Source of the DNA: an uncultured Opitutaceae bacterium
GTDB taxonomy: Bacteria; Verrucomicrobiota; Verrucomicrobiia; Opitutales; Opitutaceae
Assembly (NCBI GenBank): GCA_937958045.1
Contig: CALFXL010000030.1
Span: 1-64,000 of the forward strand
Length of the DNA: 64,000 nucleotides
Reading direction: 5' to 3'
Below, piece by piece: positions 45,004 through 55,294 of the stretch. The notes beneath the pieces are model-generated. The model was not told the DNA's origin, did no database searches, and worked only from the letters and a program-made list of their open reading frames with translations. Position 1 is the first letter of the stretch; each line of letters opens with the position of its first letter. The translations under genes were made by a program, and so were the position numbers.

Positions 45004-45605
45004 TGGCCGGAAGAAGCGTCGGATTGGGAGCTCGAGGCGTTTTTGTCGAAGCCGAGATCCTTGATCGCCGGGCCGACGATGCGAACGTTTTCTCCCAGCA
45101 CGCGGCGTTCGCCTTTGAGCAGGATCGCGGGATCCGCGATCCAAGTGACTTTGAAATCATGGTCCATGATCACGGGCGGTTGTCCCTCGGCGCCGGTGAG
45201 GACAACTTTTCCTTCGCGCGGAAGAATCTCGGCGCGCTCGCAGTGCGCTTCGCGTTGGCCTTGGAGAATGCGGACCTTGCCGGTGGCGACGATGGATTTG
45301 AAACGCTCAATATCGTCGGCCGTGCCCTGTTCGGCGGCGGGACGGGCGGGCGCGTTTTCGCCTTCGAGCACGGCGTCGATTCGGTCGCAGGTGATGCGGA
45401 GATTGGTGGCGGTGACGACGACATTGCCGCGCAGGAGCAGATTCGTCTCGGTGTCGTCGTTATTGCTCCAGAGTTCGGCGTGCTGGGATTCGATGACCGT
45501 TTCGACGGGTTCGGCAGACGGCGCCGGCGGAGTCGCGGCTTGCGCAGGCAAAAGCGCCGGGCCGCACGCGAGAAGAAGGACGGGCAGAAGCGGGATGCGT
45601 TTCAT
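45000..45605 (-). CDS. lptA: LptA/OstA-type periplasmic LPS transport protein
   Basis: A 201-residue protein with a signal peptide (residues 1-23, cleavage near AQA) and an OstA-like beta-jellyroll core with repeated short strands (LLLRGNVVVTATNLRITCDRI; ATGKVRILQGQREAHCERAEI). LptA bridges LptC and LptD across the periplasm. The Ser-rich C-terminus is likely disordered. The start codon shares one base with the stop of the LptC-like gene (TAATG). Confidence 0.85.
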   Translation of the reverse strand: MKRIPLLPVLLLACGPALLPAQAATPPAPSAEPVETVIESQHAELWSNNDDTETNLLLRGNVVVTATNLRITCDRIDAVLEGENAPARPAAEQGTADDIERFKSIVATGKVRILQGQREAHCERAEILPREGKVVLTGAEGQPPVIMDHDFKVTWIADPAILLKGERRVLGENVRIVGPAIKDLGFDKNASSSQSDASSGQ

Positions 45606-46077
45606 TAGTTGAGAATACCTTTTATCGGTGCGCGGATGACGACGCGGACGTTTTGGCGGAGGATGAGGCGACCGAGTTTTTTGTTTTCCTCGTGATCGTA
45701 GGACCAGTCTTCGCCGGTGACGTCGGCGTTTTTGGAAATGAGGCGGACGCCTTCTTTGCCGGAGACGAGGTAGCGGCCTTTCCCGGAGATGTTGAGTGTG
45801 GCGGAGGGCGCGAGCAGGAGATTGACGGTGTCGGTGCTGCCATCGCCCGCGAACTGCGTGAAATTGAGATCGAGAATGTCGATTTGCGAGTGGCTGATGT
45901 AGCGGGCTTCGCCGCCGCGGATGAGCAGCACGCGATTACCAGCGTCGTCGAAAGTCGGCAGGCGGAAATTTTTCACCGGTGCGTTGGCCACGACCGACGA
46001 TTGGGCGGACGCGGAGGAAACTCCGAGCAACGTCAGCGCGACGGCCGTGCACACGCGGAGAAAACGAAATGACGATC

Positions 46078-46081
<4 letters not shown>
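45605..46081 (-). CDS. LptC-like periplasmic protein
   Basis: A 158-residue protein with a signal peptide or membrane anchor (about 8-27) and a short beta-rich domain with strands like GGEARYISHSQIDILDL and LLLAPSATLNISGKGRYL, resembling the LptC/OstA fold. It sits between kdsC and lptA, exactly where lptC is found in other bacteria (kdsC-lptC-lptA-lptB), and overlaps both neighbours. The fold match is by pattern and order; sequence identity to known LptC appears low. Confidence 0.65.
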
Positions 46082-46677
<596 letters not shown>

Positions 46678-46707
46678 GGCGGGAAGCGGGAAAAAAGACG
46701 CGCGGAC

Positions 46708-48741
46708 TCAGCCCATCCAGTTGGCGATGCGCTCGATGACGCTCTCTTTGGTCGGGCGGAACGCATGCTCGAGCTCCGGCGCGAAAGGAACGGGCAGATC
46801 GAGCGAGGCGATGCGCAGCGGCGGCGCTTCGAGATCGAAGAACATTTCTTCGGCGAGACGCGCGACAAGCTCCGCGCCGAAGCCGTGATTGCGACGCCCT
46901 TCGTGCAACACGATCAAGCGCCGCGTGCGGGCGAGCGATTCGCGGATCGCGTCGAGACGCAGCGGGGAAAGTGCGCGCAGATCGAAGATGTCGAACGCGC
47001 GCTCGTATTCAGTTTCAAAATACGCGGCGACGTCCTCGGCGAGATGCACCATTTCGCCATAAGTCACGAGCGTGGCGAAATCGCCGGAGCGCACGAGGCG
47101 CGGCTGCCAGATGTCGCGGTAGTTGGGGTCCCAGACGACGTTGAATTTGCCGCGGCGATAGAGGCCTTTGTGTTCGAAGAGGAGCACGGGATTGTCGTCT
47201 TCGTACGCGGCGAGGAGGGCGTTGAACGCATCCTGCGGCGTGCTCGGATAAAGCGCCTTGAGTCCTGGCATGGAGAGCAGGAAGGAATCGAGTTCCTGCG
47301 AGTGGAAGGAGCCGAAGGTGAGACCGCCGCCGCTGGGCAGACGGAAGACGATTGGCACGCGCGCGCCCGAGCGGAAATGATACGTGGCGGCGTTGAGCGT
47401 GATCTGCGTGATGGCTTCGGTGCAGAAATCGGCGAACTGAAACTCTTCGATCGGACGATGACCGTTGAGCGCGAGACCGATCGCGTAGCCGGTGCAGGCG
47501 CTTTCGGCGAGCGGTGTATTGAAAACACGACTACGGCCGAAGTCCTTGAGCAAACCGTCCGTGACCTTGAACGCGCCGCCGTAAGTGCCGATGTCCTGGC
47601 CGAGGACAATCGCCTCGGGCCGCTCGCTGAGGATCTTGCGATGGGCGAGATTGAGCGCCTGCGCGAACGTGACGTGCTGCGGTGACGACGGCTCGGGTTT
47701 CCAATCGATCGGGGCCGCATCGGGCGCAAAAAGATCGGCCTCCATGCCCGCGGGACTCGGGCGCGGAACGGCGAGGGCCACTTTGATGCATGCTTCGACG
47801 AAGGCGGCGAGCTCGGTGTCGACCGCATCGAGTTGCGCGCCATGACCGGCGGCGGCGAGGCGCGTGCGCAGACGCGGAAGCGGATCGCGCGTGAAGAATG
47901 AATCGCTTTCGCCGGGCAGAAGATAATCGGCGGTGTCGTAGGCGGCGTGACCGCGGAGACGCAGCGTGTGCGCTTCGATGAGGAACGGGCGACCGGTGGT
48001 GCGAACGCGTTCGATGGCTTCGCCGAGCGCGCGGGTGGTCGCTTCTGTATCCGAACAATCAATACTGGCGGCTTCGATGCCGTACCCCGCGGCGCGTTTC
48101 CACAGTTCGGTGCCGGCGGCGAATTGCTCGTTAAGCGGCGTCGAATACGCGTATTGGTTGTTCTCGATGACAAAGAGAACGGGCAGCGACAGCAGCGACG
48201 CGAGATTGAGCGATTCGTGGATGTCGCCCGTGCTGGAGGCGCCGTCGCCGAAGAAAGTGAACCCGACGGCTTTTTTGCCGAGGCGGCGCTGAGAATCGGT
48301 CGAACCGAGCACATTGGAAAGCATCGCGCCGAGATGGCTGATCATCGGCAGCGAACGGTTTTTCGGATCGCCGTGGTGGATGTTGCCCTCGCGCGCTTTG
48401 GTGGGGCTGTGCGCGTTGGCGAAATATTGGTTCAGATGATCGCAGAGATGATCGCTCCAAACGAGATGGCCGCCCAAGCCGCGGTGGGTAAACGAAATCA
48501 CGTCGACCGATTTGTCCGCGAGAAGCGCGATCGGGACGCAGAGACCTTCGTTGCCCTGGCCGCCGGTGACAGTGCCTTTGATCAGGCCCTGACGGAAAAG
48601 ATCGAGGATGCGATTGTCGGCCGTACGGGCGAGCTGCATCCACGCGTAGATACGCAGGAGAGCGGCGTCGGGATTTTGGGCGAGTTCCTCCGGGCGGAGA
48701 TCGCGCCGGTCGAGGCAGGCGGGAAGAGTGGGAAATGCCAT
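46708..48741 (-). CDS. 2-oxoacid dehydrogenase E1, fused alpha and beta subunits
   Basis: A 677-residue thiamine-diphosphate enzyme. Residues about 1-320 match E1-alpha, with the ThDP motif GDGASSTGDIHESLN and IENNQYAYSTP. Residues about 345-677 match E1-beta, with GQDIGTYGGAFKVT, the FNTPLAESA region, and FADFCTEAITQI. Substrates could be pyruvate or branched-chain 2-oxoacids. E2 and E3 are not nearby, but lipA and lipB lie in the window. The ATG at 48739-48741 is chosen over a TTG two codons upstream. Confidence 0.9.
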   Translation of the reverse strand: MAFPTLPACLDRRDLRPEELAQNPDAALLRIYAWMQLARTADNRILDLFRQGLIKGTVTGGQGNEGLCVPIALLADKSVDVISFTHRGLGGHLVWSDHLCDHLNQYFANAHSPTKAREGNIHHGDPKNRSLPMISHLGAMLSNVLGSTDSQRRLGKKAVGFTFFGDGASSTGDIHESLNLASLLSLPVLFVIENNQYAYSTPLNEQFAAGTELWKRAAGYGIEAASIDCSDTEATTRALGEAIERVRTTGRPFLIEAHTLRLRGHAAYDTADYLLPGESDSFFTRDPLPRLRTRLAAAGHGAQLDAVDTELAAFVEACIKVALAVPRPSPAGMEADLFAPDAAPIDWKPEPSSPQHVTFAQALNLAHRKILSERPEAIVLGQDIGTYGGAFKVTDGLLKDFGRSRVFNTPLAESACTGYAIGLALNGHRPIEEFQFADFCTEAITQITLNAATYHFRSGARVPIVFRLPSGGGLTFGSFHSQELDSFLLSMPGLKALYPSTPQDAFNALLAAYEDDNPVLLFEHKGLYRRGKFNVVWDPNYRDIWQPRLVRSGDFATLVTYGEMVHLAEDVAAYFETEYERAFDIFDLRALSPLRLDAIRESLARTRRLIVLHEGRRNHGFGAELVARLAEEMFFDLEAPPLRIASLDLPVPFAPELEHAFRPTKESVIERIANWMG

Positions 48742-48880
48742 GTCCAAAAAGCGACGGTGAGGGGCGAAAAGGGGACGGGCAAGCGAGAGATTGCGCGGGG
48801 ACGAAGGGGATTTTCAGCGGCGAGGCTGAGGGAGAACGCGCGGACGACATCGGCGCAATGATGCCGTCCGCGGAAGAGGA

Positions 48881-49741
48881 TCAAACGGTGACGGCGAACA
48901 GTTCTTCGTTCATGAGGCCATCGGCGACGCGATTCACGGTGCCGGTCATCATGATCGAAAATTGATCGTCGATCTCGATGCCGATGCGACCGCCGGGCAT
49001 GTGCACGGTCAGTTCGGCATCGACCAAACCGAGGCGGCGCGCGACCGCGGCGGCGGCGCTGGAACTGGAGCCGGACGCGAGCGTGTAACCGGCGCCGCGT
49101 TCCCAGATCTCAATGCGGATGTTTTTGCGATCGAGCACCTGCAGGAACTGCACGTTGGTTTTGCGCGGGAAATTGGGATGCACCTCAAGATGCGGGCCGT
49201 AGCGATGCGCGAGCTCGGCGTTGATCTCGGGCAATGGCAGCACGCAGTGCGGATTGCCGATCGTGGCGGCGCAGTAGGTGAACTCGCGATCGAGGATGGT
49301 GATCTTTTCGTTGAGCACCTCGCGCGCGGGGCCGTCGAGATTGACGGGGATTTTGGCGCTATCGAACGAAACCGTGCCCATGGCGACGGTGATGAGGGCG
49401 CCGTTTTCTTTGATGACAGATTTCACGCGACCGCCGGGGACCTCGATCGTGAACTCAGGCTTTTTCACGAGGCCGCTGTCCCACAAGTAGCGGGAAAAGA
49501 TGCGCAGACCGTTGCCGGACTTTTCGGCTTCCGAGCCATCGGGATTGAAGATGCGCAATCCAAAGTCGCAGGAGGACGACGGCAGCGGACCCCAGAGGAT
49601 GCCGTCGGAGCCGACGCCGAAATTGCGATGGCAGATCACGCGGATCTGCTCCGTGGTGGGCGCGGATTTCCACGACGGGAAATCCGCTGGATCGAGCACG
49701 ATGTAGTCGTTGCCGAGAGCGTGGTATTTATGGAAGCGCAT
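48881..49741 (-). CDS. dapF: Diaminopimelate epimerase homologue with Cys-to-Ser changes
   Basis: A 286-residue DapF-fold protein: two homologous halves, HALGNDYIVLD at the start, SDGILWG, GNPHCVLPL and WERGAGYTLASG. DapF normally racemises L,L-diaminopimelate with two cysteines, one in xCGNGxR and one in ACGTG. Here the positions are Ser75 (KSGNGLR) and Ser223 (LASGSSSS), both confirmed by codon (TCC). The usual glutamate of GAGET is tyrosine. The fold and substrate pocket look intact, but two-base thiol chemistry is not possible as known. It could use another mechanism, act on another substrate, or be a regulatory relic. Confidence 0.85.
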   Translation of the reverse strand: MRFHKYHALGNDYIVLDPADFPSWKSAPTTEQIRVICHRNFGVGSDGILWGPLPSSSCDFGLRIFNPDGSEAEKSGNGLRIFSRYLWDSGLVKKPEFTIEVPGGRVKSVIKENGALITVAMGTVSFDSAKIPVNLDGPAREVLNEKITILDREFTYCAATIGNPHCVLPLPEINAELAHRYGPHLEVHPNFPRKTNVQFLQVLDRKNIRIEIWERGAGYTLASGSSSSAAAAVARRLGLVDAELTVHMPGGRIGIEIDDQFSIMMTGTVNRVADGLMNEELFAVTV

Positions 49742-49814
49742 AGGCGGAGATCGCGCAGCGAAGGCGAAATCCGCCGGGAGCGGAAGCGTGGAATTTGAGC
49801 TTCCGAAAGCGTCT

Positions 49815-50450
49815 TCAAAGCTTCCAGACGAATTCGTCGGGCGCGCTGAGGAAACCGCGCATGAATTTCACCACAGGCACTTGGTCGTATTCGCAGGCGG
49901 CGACCTGCGGCTGGTCGAAGTCGAGGATTTGCGCGCCGGGAAACGCCAGAACGATGGGCGAGTTGGTCGCGATGATGAATTGGGCGTTTTCGGCGACGAG
50001 GGTTTTGAGGAAAGAAAGAAACTCCATCTGTCGCTTGGGCGGAAAGGCGCATTCGGGTGTATCCAATAAGTGGAGACCGCCGGGAACGCATCGCTCCCGC
50101 AAGAGCTCCAAGCAACCCGCGCCGCGGCCGTGCAGGTCGCAGGAGCGCAGATACGCGCCGTAGGGCGTTTTCGGGGACCAGTGAAGGTTGAGATTGCGCG
50201 CGAGCCGGTGGCTGGAAGCGAGTGAAGGCTCGTGCTCGGGCGGCAGCTCGGTCGGCATCGGCAGGCGTGCGCGGAGGGCGAGCGCTTCGAGGAGGGTGGA
50301 GGGACCGGAGGCGTTTTCGCCGGCGAAAAAAGTGACCGGGGCGGTGAAAGCGAGCGTGCGCAGGGAAACAAGACGGGGAATGGCAAACGGGTTATGGGTA
50401 TAGCTTTCAGGTTCGCCGCTCAGCCGCTCGATGCTGCGAAGGAAAATCAT
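49815..50450 (-). CDS. Small AAA/ABC-type ATPase homologue with broken Walker motifs
   Basis: A 211-residue protein resembling the short AAA family related to RecF and ABC ATPases. The P-loop reads GENASGPST, with Pro50 in place of the essential lysine (codon CCC). The Walker B reads LLDTPE, with Thr131 in place of the catalytic glutamate, and the signature region LHGRGAGCLELL is degenerate. The end of the fold (FIIATNSPIVLAFPGAQI) is well kept. It is probably unable to hydrolyse ATP and may be a structural or regulatory pseudo-ATPase. It lies 73 bases upstream of the DapF-like gene. Confidence 0.8.
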   Translation of the reverse strand: MIFLRSIERLSGEPESYTHNPFAIPRLVSLRTLAFTAPVTFFAGENASGPSTLLEALALRARLPMPTELPPEHEPSLASSHRLARNLNLHWSPKTPYGAYLRSCDLHGRGAGCLELLRERCVPGGLHLLDTPECAFPPKRQMEFLSFLKTLVAENAQFIIATNSPIVLAFPGAQILDFDQPQVAACEYDQVPVVKFMRGFLSAPDEFVWKL

Positions 50451-50616
50451 ACGGCCGCGATTATAGCACGCTTTGAGCGAGTTTGCCCGAACGGAACATT
50501 TTCCGACGCGAGGGGATCGTCGATTGCGATCGATGCATAATTTCCGCTCGTCTTCGGCGGCGTGAATCGTGTGCTCGACGGTTCTTCCCCGATTTTTCAC
50601 TGATACCATTTTGCGA

Positions 50617-51993
50617 ATGTCTTTGATGCGTCCCTGCTTGATCTGGATGGCGCTCGCGTCCCTGGCGGGAGGCGGGAGTTTGATGGCCGCCGCCGTGGCT
50701 GCGCCCGATGCGCTCATCGAGGCGTTGCCCGAACGGGCCTTGCCCGAGCTGGATGCGTTTTTGAAGCGCAGCTTGCGCGAAGCGCCGACGATGTTGATGC
50801 GCCGTTGGGAAACGGAACAGGCCGAAGCGCACGCGATGGCCGCGCGCGCGCCGATGCTTCCCAGTGCACGGGCTTATGTGAGCACCGGTGTTATCATGGA
50901 ACAGCGCACCGATGGCGGTGTGGATTCGGACCGCACGTTGGCGGCTGTTCTCTATAATGCTGGCATTTCGCAGCCGATCTTCCACTGGGGCGCGCTCACT
51001 AAGAATTACGAGGTGGCGAAACTCAGCCACGCGATCTCGGCGCGAAATATCGAAGAGACGCGTCGTCTCCTCGCGGTGGATTTGCGCAGCCGGTATTTCA
51101 CGTTGGTAAATGTGAATGCGTCGATCGAATCGACGCGGCGACGTCTTGAGGATCTTCGACGCCAGCTCGAACACGCGAGGAAGCAAGTGGCGGATGGATT
51201 CGCCGCTTCGGCGGAAACTTCGACCATCGATGTGCAGATCACCGCGACGGAGATGAGTCTGCAGCAACTGGAGCGCAGTTGGGATGTTTATCGTCGCGAT
51301 CTGTCGCGTATTTCCGGCGTGCCGATCGATCAGTTGCCGTCCGTAGTCGACGAACTGCCGAAACCCGGCGAACTCGCAACCGTGGTGAAAAATCTCGCGG
51401 GCACCGGTGATCCCGCTTTGCCGTCGGTGCGTTTGCAGAATGCCGAGGACGCGATCCGTGCGGAGCGGCTTCGTTATGAGATCGAGAGCACGCGCCTGCG
51501 TCCGAAGCTCGGGCTCGATTTCAGTGTGAGTCAGGACAACAAAAACCCCGACAACAACGCGCTCGGGCCGAAAGCGCTCATCACGACGTGGAGCGCGTAT
51601 GCGACGGTGAACTGGCAGTTGTTCGACGGCTTCAGCACCAAAGCGGCGAAGCGCGCGTCGCTTGCTCGTCTGCGTGTGTATGAAAAAGACCGCGATCTGG
51701 CGATTCAGCAGGAAGCGGATGAACGCCGTTCCGAAGTTACCCATCTGCAAGTCGTCTGGCGTCAGCTCGAGCAAGCAGAGATAGGTATTTCTGGCGCGCG
51801 CGGCTCGATCGAGGCGATCGAGAAGGACGTGAAAGCCGGCTGGCTGCCCGCGCAACAACTCGAAGTGGCGAGACAGGCCGAGCGCGCGGCGCTCGAAGCG
51901 GTGAATGGCGCGCGTGCGAATTTCTACCTCGCGGTGGCCACGTATCTGTCGAATCGCGGGCTCGATCCGGCGGTGCGCGAGTTCGGCCAGTGA
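50617..51993 (+). CDS. TolC-like outer membrane efflux protein
   Basis: A 458-residue outer-membrane factor with a signal peptide (about 1-30) and the two-fold repeat of coiled-coil hairpins and beta strands typical of TolC/OMF proteins; long alpha-helical stretches lie near residues 140-220 and 350-430. It should be the outer-membrane channel of the exporter encoded by the next three genes (24-base gap). The ATG at 50617 (MSLMRPCL) is chosen from the signal peptide. Confidence 0.88.
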   Translation: MSLMRPCLIWMALASLAGGGSLMAAAVAAPDALIEALPERALPELDAFLKRSLREAPTMLMRRWETEQAEAHAMAARAPMLPSARAYVSTGVIMEQRTDGGVDSDRTLAAVLYNAGISQPIFHWGALTKNYEVAKLSHAISARNIEETRRLLAVDLRSRYFTLVNVNASIESTRRRLEDLRRQLEHARKQVADGFAASAETSTIDVQITATEMSLQQLERSWDVYRRDLSRISGVPIDQLPSVVDELPKPGELATVVKNLAGTGDPALPSVRLQNAEDAIRAERLRYEIESTRLRPKLGLDFSVSQDNKNPDNNALGPKALITTWSAYATVNWQLFDGFSTKAAKRASLARLRVYEKDRDLAIQQEADERRSEVTHLQVVWRQLEQAEIGISGARGSIEAIEKDVKAGWLPAQQLEVARQAERAALEAVNGARANFYLAVATYLSNRGLDPAVREFGQ

Positions 51994-52017
51994 AGCATCA
52001 ATAGAGAAAAATTTTTC

Positions 52018-53142
52018 ATGAAGTCTTCGACAAAATGGGGTGTGCTCGGCGGGCTGGTTGTGCTGCTGGGCGCGGGTGTGTGGTTTGGTTATTGGCAAAG
52101 CCAGCCCGTCGCGGTGGTCGCGCCGTTGAAGCGTGGCACGGCGATGCAGATCGCGCCGGCGAATGTGCTCGTGAGTGCGGAGTTTCGCATGGAGATCAAA
52201 AGCGAGACGCGCGGCGTGATTTTAAGAAGCGCCGTCCGCCGCGGCTCCGAGGTGAAAGCCGGTGATGTGTTGTTCGAAATCGATCCGAAGGATATCGAGA
52301 TCGAGATCGAGCGCATCGAAGCGGAATATAAGGCGGAGAAAGCGCGCATCGATGTCGGTTCGCCCGTGCGTTTTGAAATCGCGACCGCCGAGGAAACGGT
52401 TCGCAATTACACGCGACTCGTGGAGCAGGGGACGCTTGCGCAAGTGGAGCTCGATCGCGCGAAGCGTCGCGTGGAGGAGCTCAATGATCGCAAGGCTTTC
52501 GAGGACATCGAAAATCAGCGCAAACTCGATTCGCTCGAAAACCAGCTGAAGGTGAAACGTCGTCAGCTCGAAAAAACGCGCGTGATCGCGCCGGCGGACG
52601 GAACGGTTTCGGAAATTTTTGCCAACACCGGCGAGTTGGTGGGCGAGGGGCACATGCTCGCGCACATCATTTCGAAATCGCGAGTCGTGGAAGCGCAGAT
52701 CGGCGAGGAACATTTTGCCGGTGTGCGTCCGGGATTGCCCGTGAACGTTCAGCTTCTCGGCTACGGTGGAAAGACGATCAAAGGCACGGTCGATCGCGTG
52801 CTGCCTGGCGCCGACGAACGCACGAAGCGCTACATCGCGTACCTTGAACTCGATCTCGATGAGCAAACCACGCTCGCGCCGGGGCTCACCGGCGAAGCGA
52901 CGATCATCGTGGCGAAAGAGGAAAACGTGCTGCTCGCGGACAAGCGCGCGATGGTCGGGCACAATGTCTTTGTCGTGAAAGATGGTCGTGCGACGTTGCG
53001 ACCGGTCGTGATTGGCTACAGCGGGTTGAACAGCACGCAGATCATTCGCGGAGCCGAGGAAGGCGAAGACGTGATCGTGACGAATGTTGTGGCGTTTCGC
53101 GATGGTCAGCGCGTGCGTGTGCAGAGAGAAAAGAGTCGCTGA
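52018..53142 (+). CDS. HlyD/MacA-type periplasmic adaptor
   Basis: A 374-residue membrane-fusion protein: N-terminal TM at about 8-28, a lipoyl/barrel-sandwich domain, a coiled-coil hairpin at about 95-185 rich in charged heptads, and beta-barrel domains with RVIAPADGTVSEIF and LPGADERTKRYIAY. It links the inner-membrane ABC transporter to the TolC channel. The last base of its stop codon (TGA, 53140-53142) is the first base of the permease ATG, so the two are coupled. Confidence 0.92.
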   Translation: MKSSTKWGVLGGLVVLLGAGVWFGYWQSQPVAVVAPLKRGTAMQIAPANVLVSAEFRMEIKSETRGVILRSAVRRGSEVKAGDVLFEIDPKDIEIEIERIEAEYKAEKARIDVGSPVRFEIATAEETVRNYTRLVEQGTLAQVELDRAKRRVEELNDRKAFEDIENQRKLDSLENQLKVKRRQLEKTRVIAPADGTVSEIFANTGELVGEGHMLAHIISKSRVVEAQIGEEHFAGVRPGLPVNVQLLGYGGKTIKGTVDRVLPGADERTKRYIAYLELDLDEQTTLAPGLTGEATIIVAKEENVLLADKRAMVGHNVFVVKDGRATLRPVVIGYSGLNSTQIIRGAEEGEDVIVTNVVAFRDGQRVRVQREKSR

Positions 53143-54395
53143 TGCGCACGAATCTTCAGATCGCGCTACGGTTTCTTCTCGCGAAGAAACGCTCGATGGC
53201 GATGAGCCTCGTGGGCATCGCGTTTGGCGTGGGCTTCATCGTGCTCACCCAAGCGGTGACGACGGGCTTTCAGGCGTTTTTTATTCAGACGATTCTCGGC
53301 ACCGACGGCGCGATTCGCGTGGAGGATAAGTTTCAATCGCTGACGACGACGTTCGCGATCGAGGAAGCCGGAACGGGCGAGGAAGTGGAACGCGTCGTGA
53401 TCGAAGCGAATCGGCGTTATCAAGAAGGCGTGAGCGAACCGCGCCTGTTGCGCGAGACGTTGGAGCGTTTTCCCGAGATTCTCGGCGTGTCCGAAGTGTT
53501 GCGCGGAAGCGTGCGTATTCAGTCGGCGACGCGTGAGGGCGATGCGCAGGTGATGGGCATCGAACTCGACGATCATCTGCGCGTGTCGAAGCTCGGCGAA
53601 CAGATCGTCATGGGCAGTCTCGACGATTTTCGAAGCACGCCGTCGGGCATCTTAATGGGCCGCGATCTGGCGGAACGTCTTCGCGTGAGTCCGGGCAATT
53701 CGGTGGTGCTCACGTATGCGGGACAATCGACGCGTTATCGTGTGTCGGCGATTTATGAAACGGGTGTGCGCGAAATCGATCGCGTGCGGATTTTTCTGCA
53801 CATCGGCGAATCGCGGCTGTTGTTGAAACGTCCGTATGGCGCGAGCCTGCTTCAGATCGCGTTGCACGATCCGGATCGCGCGCCGGAAGTCGCGAAACAA
53901 ATCGAGCGTGTCGTGAGTCACCGCGCGACGGAGTGGCAGTATCGCGAAAAGCTGTATCTCGACCTCTTCGTCTTTTTTCGCGCCGCGGCGGCGATCATGG
54001 TTTCAACGATCATCATCGTGTCGGGCCTCGGTATGTTCAATACGCTCGCGATGATCGTCATGGAGAAAACGAAGGACATCGCGATTCTGCGTTCGATGGG
54101 TTTCACGCGCGAAGACATCGCGGCGATCTTCATGCTGCAGGGATTGCTCGTTCTCGGCATCGGCGTGCTCGCGGGATGGGCCATCGGTATGGTGAGCACG
54201 TACGTGGTTTCGAGCGTGCCGATCGCGGTGCGCGGTATTTTTGTGACGGATCACGTCGTTGTGGCGTGGAATTTCGATCACTACATCGGCGCGGCCTTGG
54301 CGGCGTTGGTGGTTGTTTTTATCGCCAGCTGGCTTCCGTCGCGACGTGCGGCACGACTTGAACCGGCGGCCATCATCCGGGGAGCTTCTCAATGA
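53142..54395 (+). CDS. MacB/DevC-type ABC transporter permease
   Basis: A 417-residue FtsX-superfamily permease: TM near 20-40, a periplasmic domain (about 45-275), and three TMs near 285-310, 335-360 and 385-405. MEKTKDIAILRSMGFTREDI is the typical cytoplasmic motif. The nucleotide-binding domain is a separate gene, as in DevCA-type exporters. It overlaps both neighbours by 1-4 bases. Confidence 0.92.
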   Translation: MRTNLQIALRFLLAKKRSMAMSLVGIAFGVGFIVLTQAVTTGFQAFFIQTILGTDGAIRVEDKFQSLTTTFAIEEAGTGEEVERVVIEANRRYQEGVSEPRLLRETLERFPEILGVSEVLRGSVRIQSATREGDAQVMGIELDDHLRVSKLGEQIVMGSLDDFRSTPSGILMGRDLAERLRVSPGNSVVLTYAGQSTRYRVSAIYETGVREIDRVRIFLHIGESRLLLKRPYGASLLQIALHDPDRAPEVAKQIERVVSHRATEWQYREKLYLDLFVFFRAAAAIMVSTIIIVSGLGMFNTLAMIVMEKTKDIAILRSMGFTREDIAAIFMLQGLLVLGIGVLAGWAIGMVSTYVVSSVPIAVRGIFVTDHVVVAWNFDHYIGAALAALVVVFIASWLPSRRAARLEPAAIIRGASQ

Positions 54396-55108
54396 GCGAC
54401 GTCATCCCATCTTCCCGCGATGCCGCAGCGATGCGCGGCGAAGCGATTCGTTGCGATGGACTCGTGCGTTTCCTCGGAGAAGGCGAGGGGCGGGTGCAGG
54501 TATTGCGCGAAGTGTCTTTCTCAGCCGCACCGAGCACGGTGACGGCGATCGTCGGTCCGTCGGGCTGCGGCAAGAGCACGCTGCTTTATTTGTTGGGGCT
54601 GCTCGATCGGCCGGATGCGGGGGAAATTTGGATCGGCGGAAAAAATCTTGCGACAGCCGACGACGCCGAGCGCACCGCCACGCGCAACGCGCACATCGGC
54701 TTCGTGTTTCAGTTTCACTTCCTGATGCTCGAGTTCACTGCGTTGGAGAATGTGATGATTCCGATGCGCAAACTCGGACGTCTGCGTCCGGCGGAGATGG
54801 AAGCGCGTGCGCGCATGTTGCTCGACGCGGTGGGGCTCGGCGCGAAGACGCATCGCCTCGCGACACATCTTTCCGGCGGTGAACAGCAACGCGTGGCCAT
54901 CGCGCGTGCGCTCGCGAATCAACCGTCGATTCTTCTCGCCGATGAGCCGACGGGAAATCTCGACGTGAAAAACTCCGCGCTCGTTTTCGATCTCATGGTG
55001 CGGCTCGCGCGCGAGCATGGACAGGCGATCGTGTTGGTCACACACAATCCGGAGATCGCTGCGCGTTGCGATCACGTGCGACCGATGCGCGATGGCGTTT
55101 TCGTGTGA
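54392..55108 (+). CDS. MacB/DevA-type ABC transporter ATPase
   Basis: A 238-residue ATPase with Walker A GPSGCGKST, Q-loop VFQFHF, signature LSGGEQQRVAIARAL and Walker B LLADEPTGNLD, all intact. It completes a TolC-adaptor-permease-ATPase exporter. Substrate unknown; DevBCA systems export glycolipids and MacAB systems export peptides or macrolides. The start overlaps the permease stop by 4 bases. Confidence 0.92.
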   Translation: MSDVIPSSRDAAAMRGEAIRCDGLVRFLGEGEGRVQVLREVSFSAAPSTVTAIVGPSGCGKSTLLYLLGLLDRPDAGEIWIGGKNLATADDAERTATRNAHIGFVFQFHFLMLEFTALENVMIPMRKLGRLRPAEMEARARMLLDAVGLGAKTHRLATHLSGGEQQRVAIARALANQPSILLADEPTGNLDVKNSALVFDLMVRLAREHGQAIVLVTHNPEIAARCDHVRPMRDGVFV

Positions 55109-55237
55109 CGAATGACGCGCGCGGTTGTTCGCAAAATGCGCGCAGGTCGGCATGTTCGGGATTAGCAAAACCCTCACAGCCCCCCGGGCCCGCTTAACTT
55201 TGCATTCTAAAAAAATCCCGTTTCCTAAATTTTGGTT

Positions 55238-55243
55238 TACAAT
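55238..55243 (+). promoter_or_regulatory. Possible -10 box TACAAT before the act operon
   Basis: TACAAT lies in an AT-rich stretch (55194-55250) of the 186-base gap before the small Tat-like gene, which is the obvious place for the act operon promoter. A clear -35 at proper spacing is missing, so this is a weak call. Confidence 0.3.
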
Positions 55244-55294
55244 CGAATTCACGCGGCCTTCGCTGCGTGCGACTTTAACTTTTTACGAAGAACT

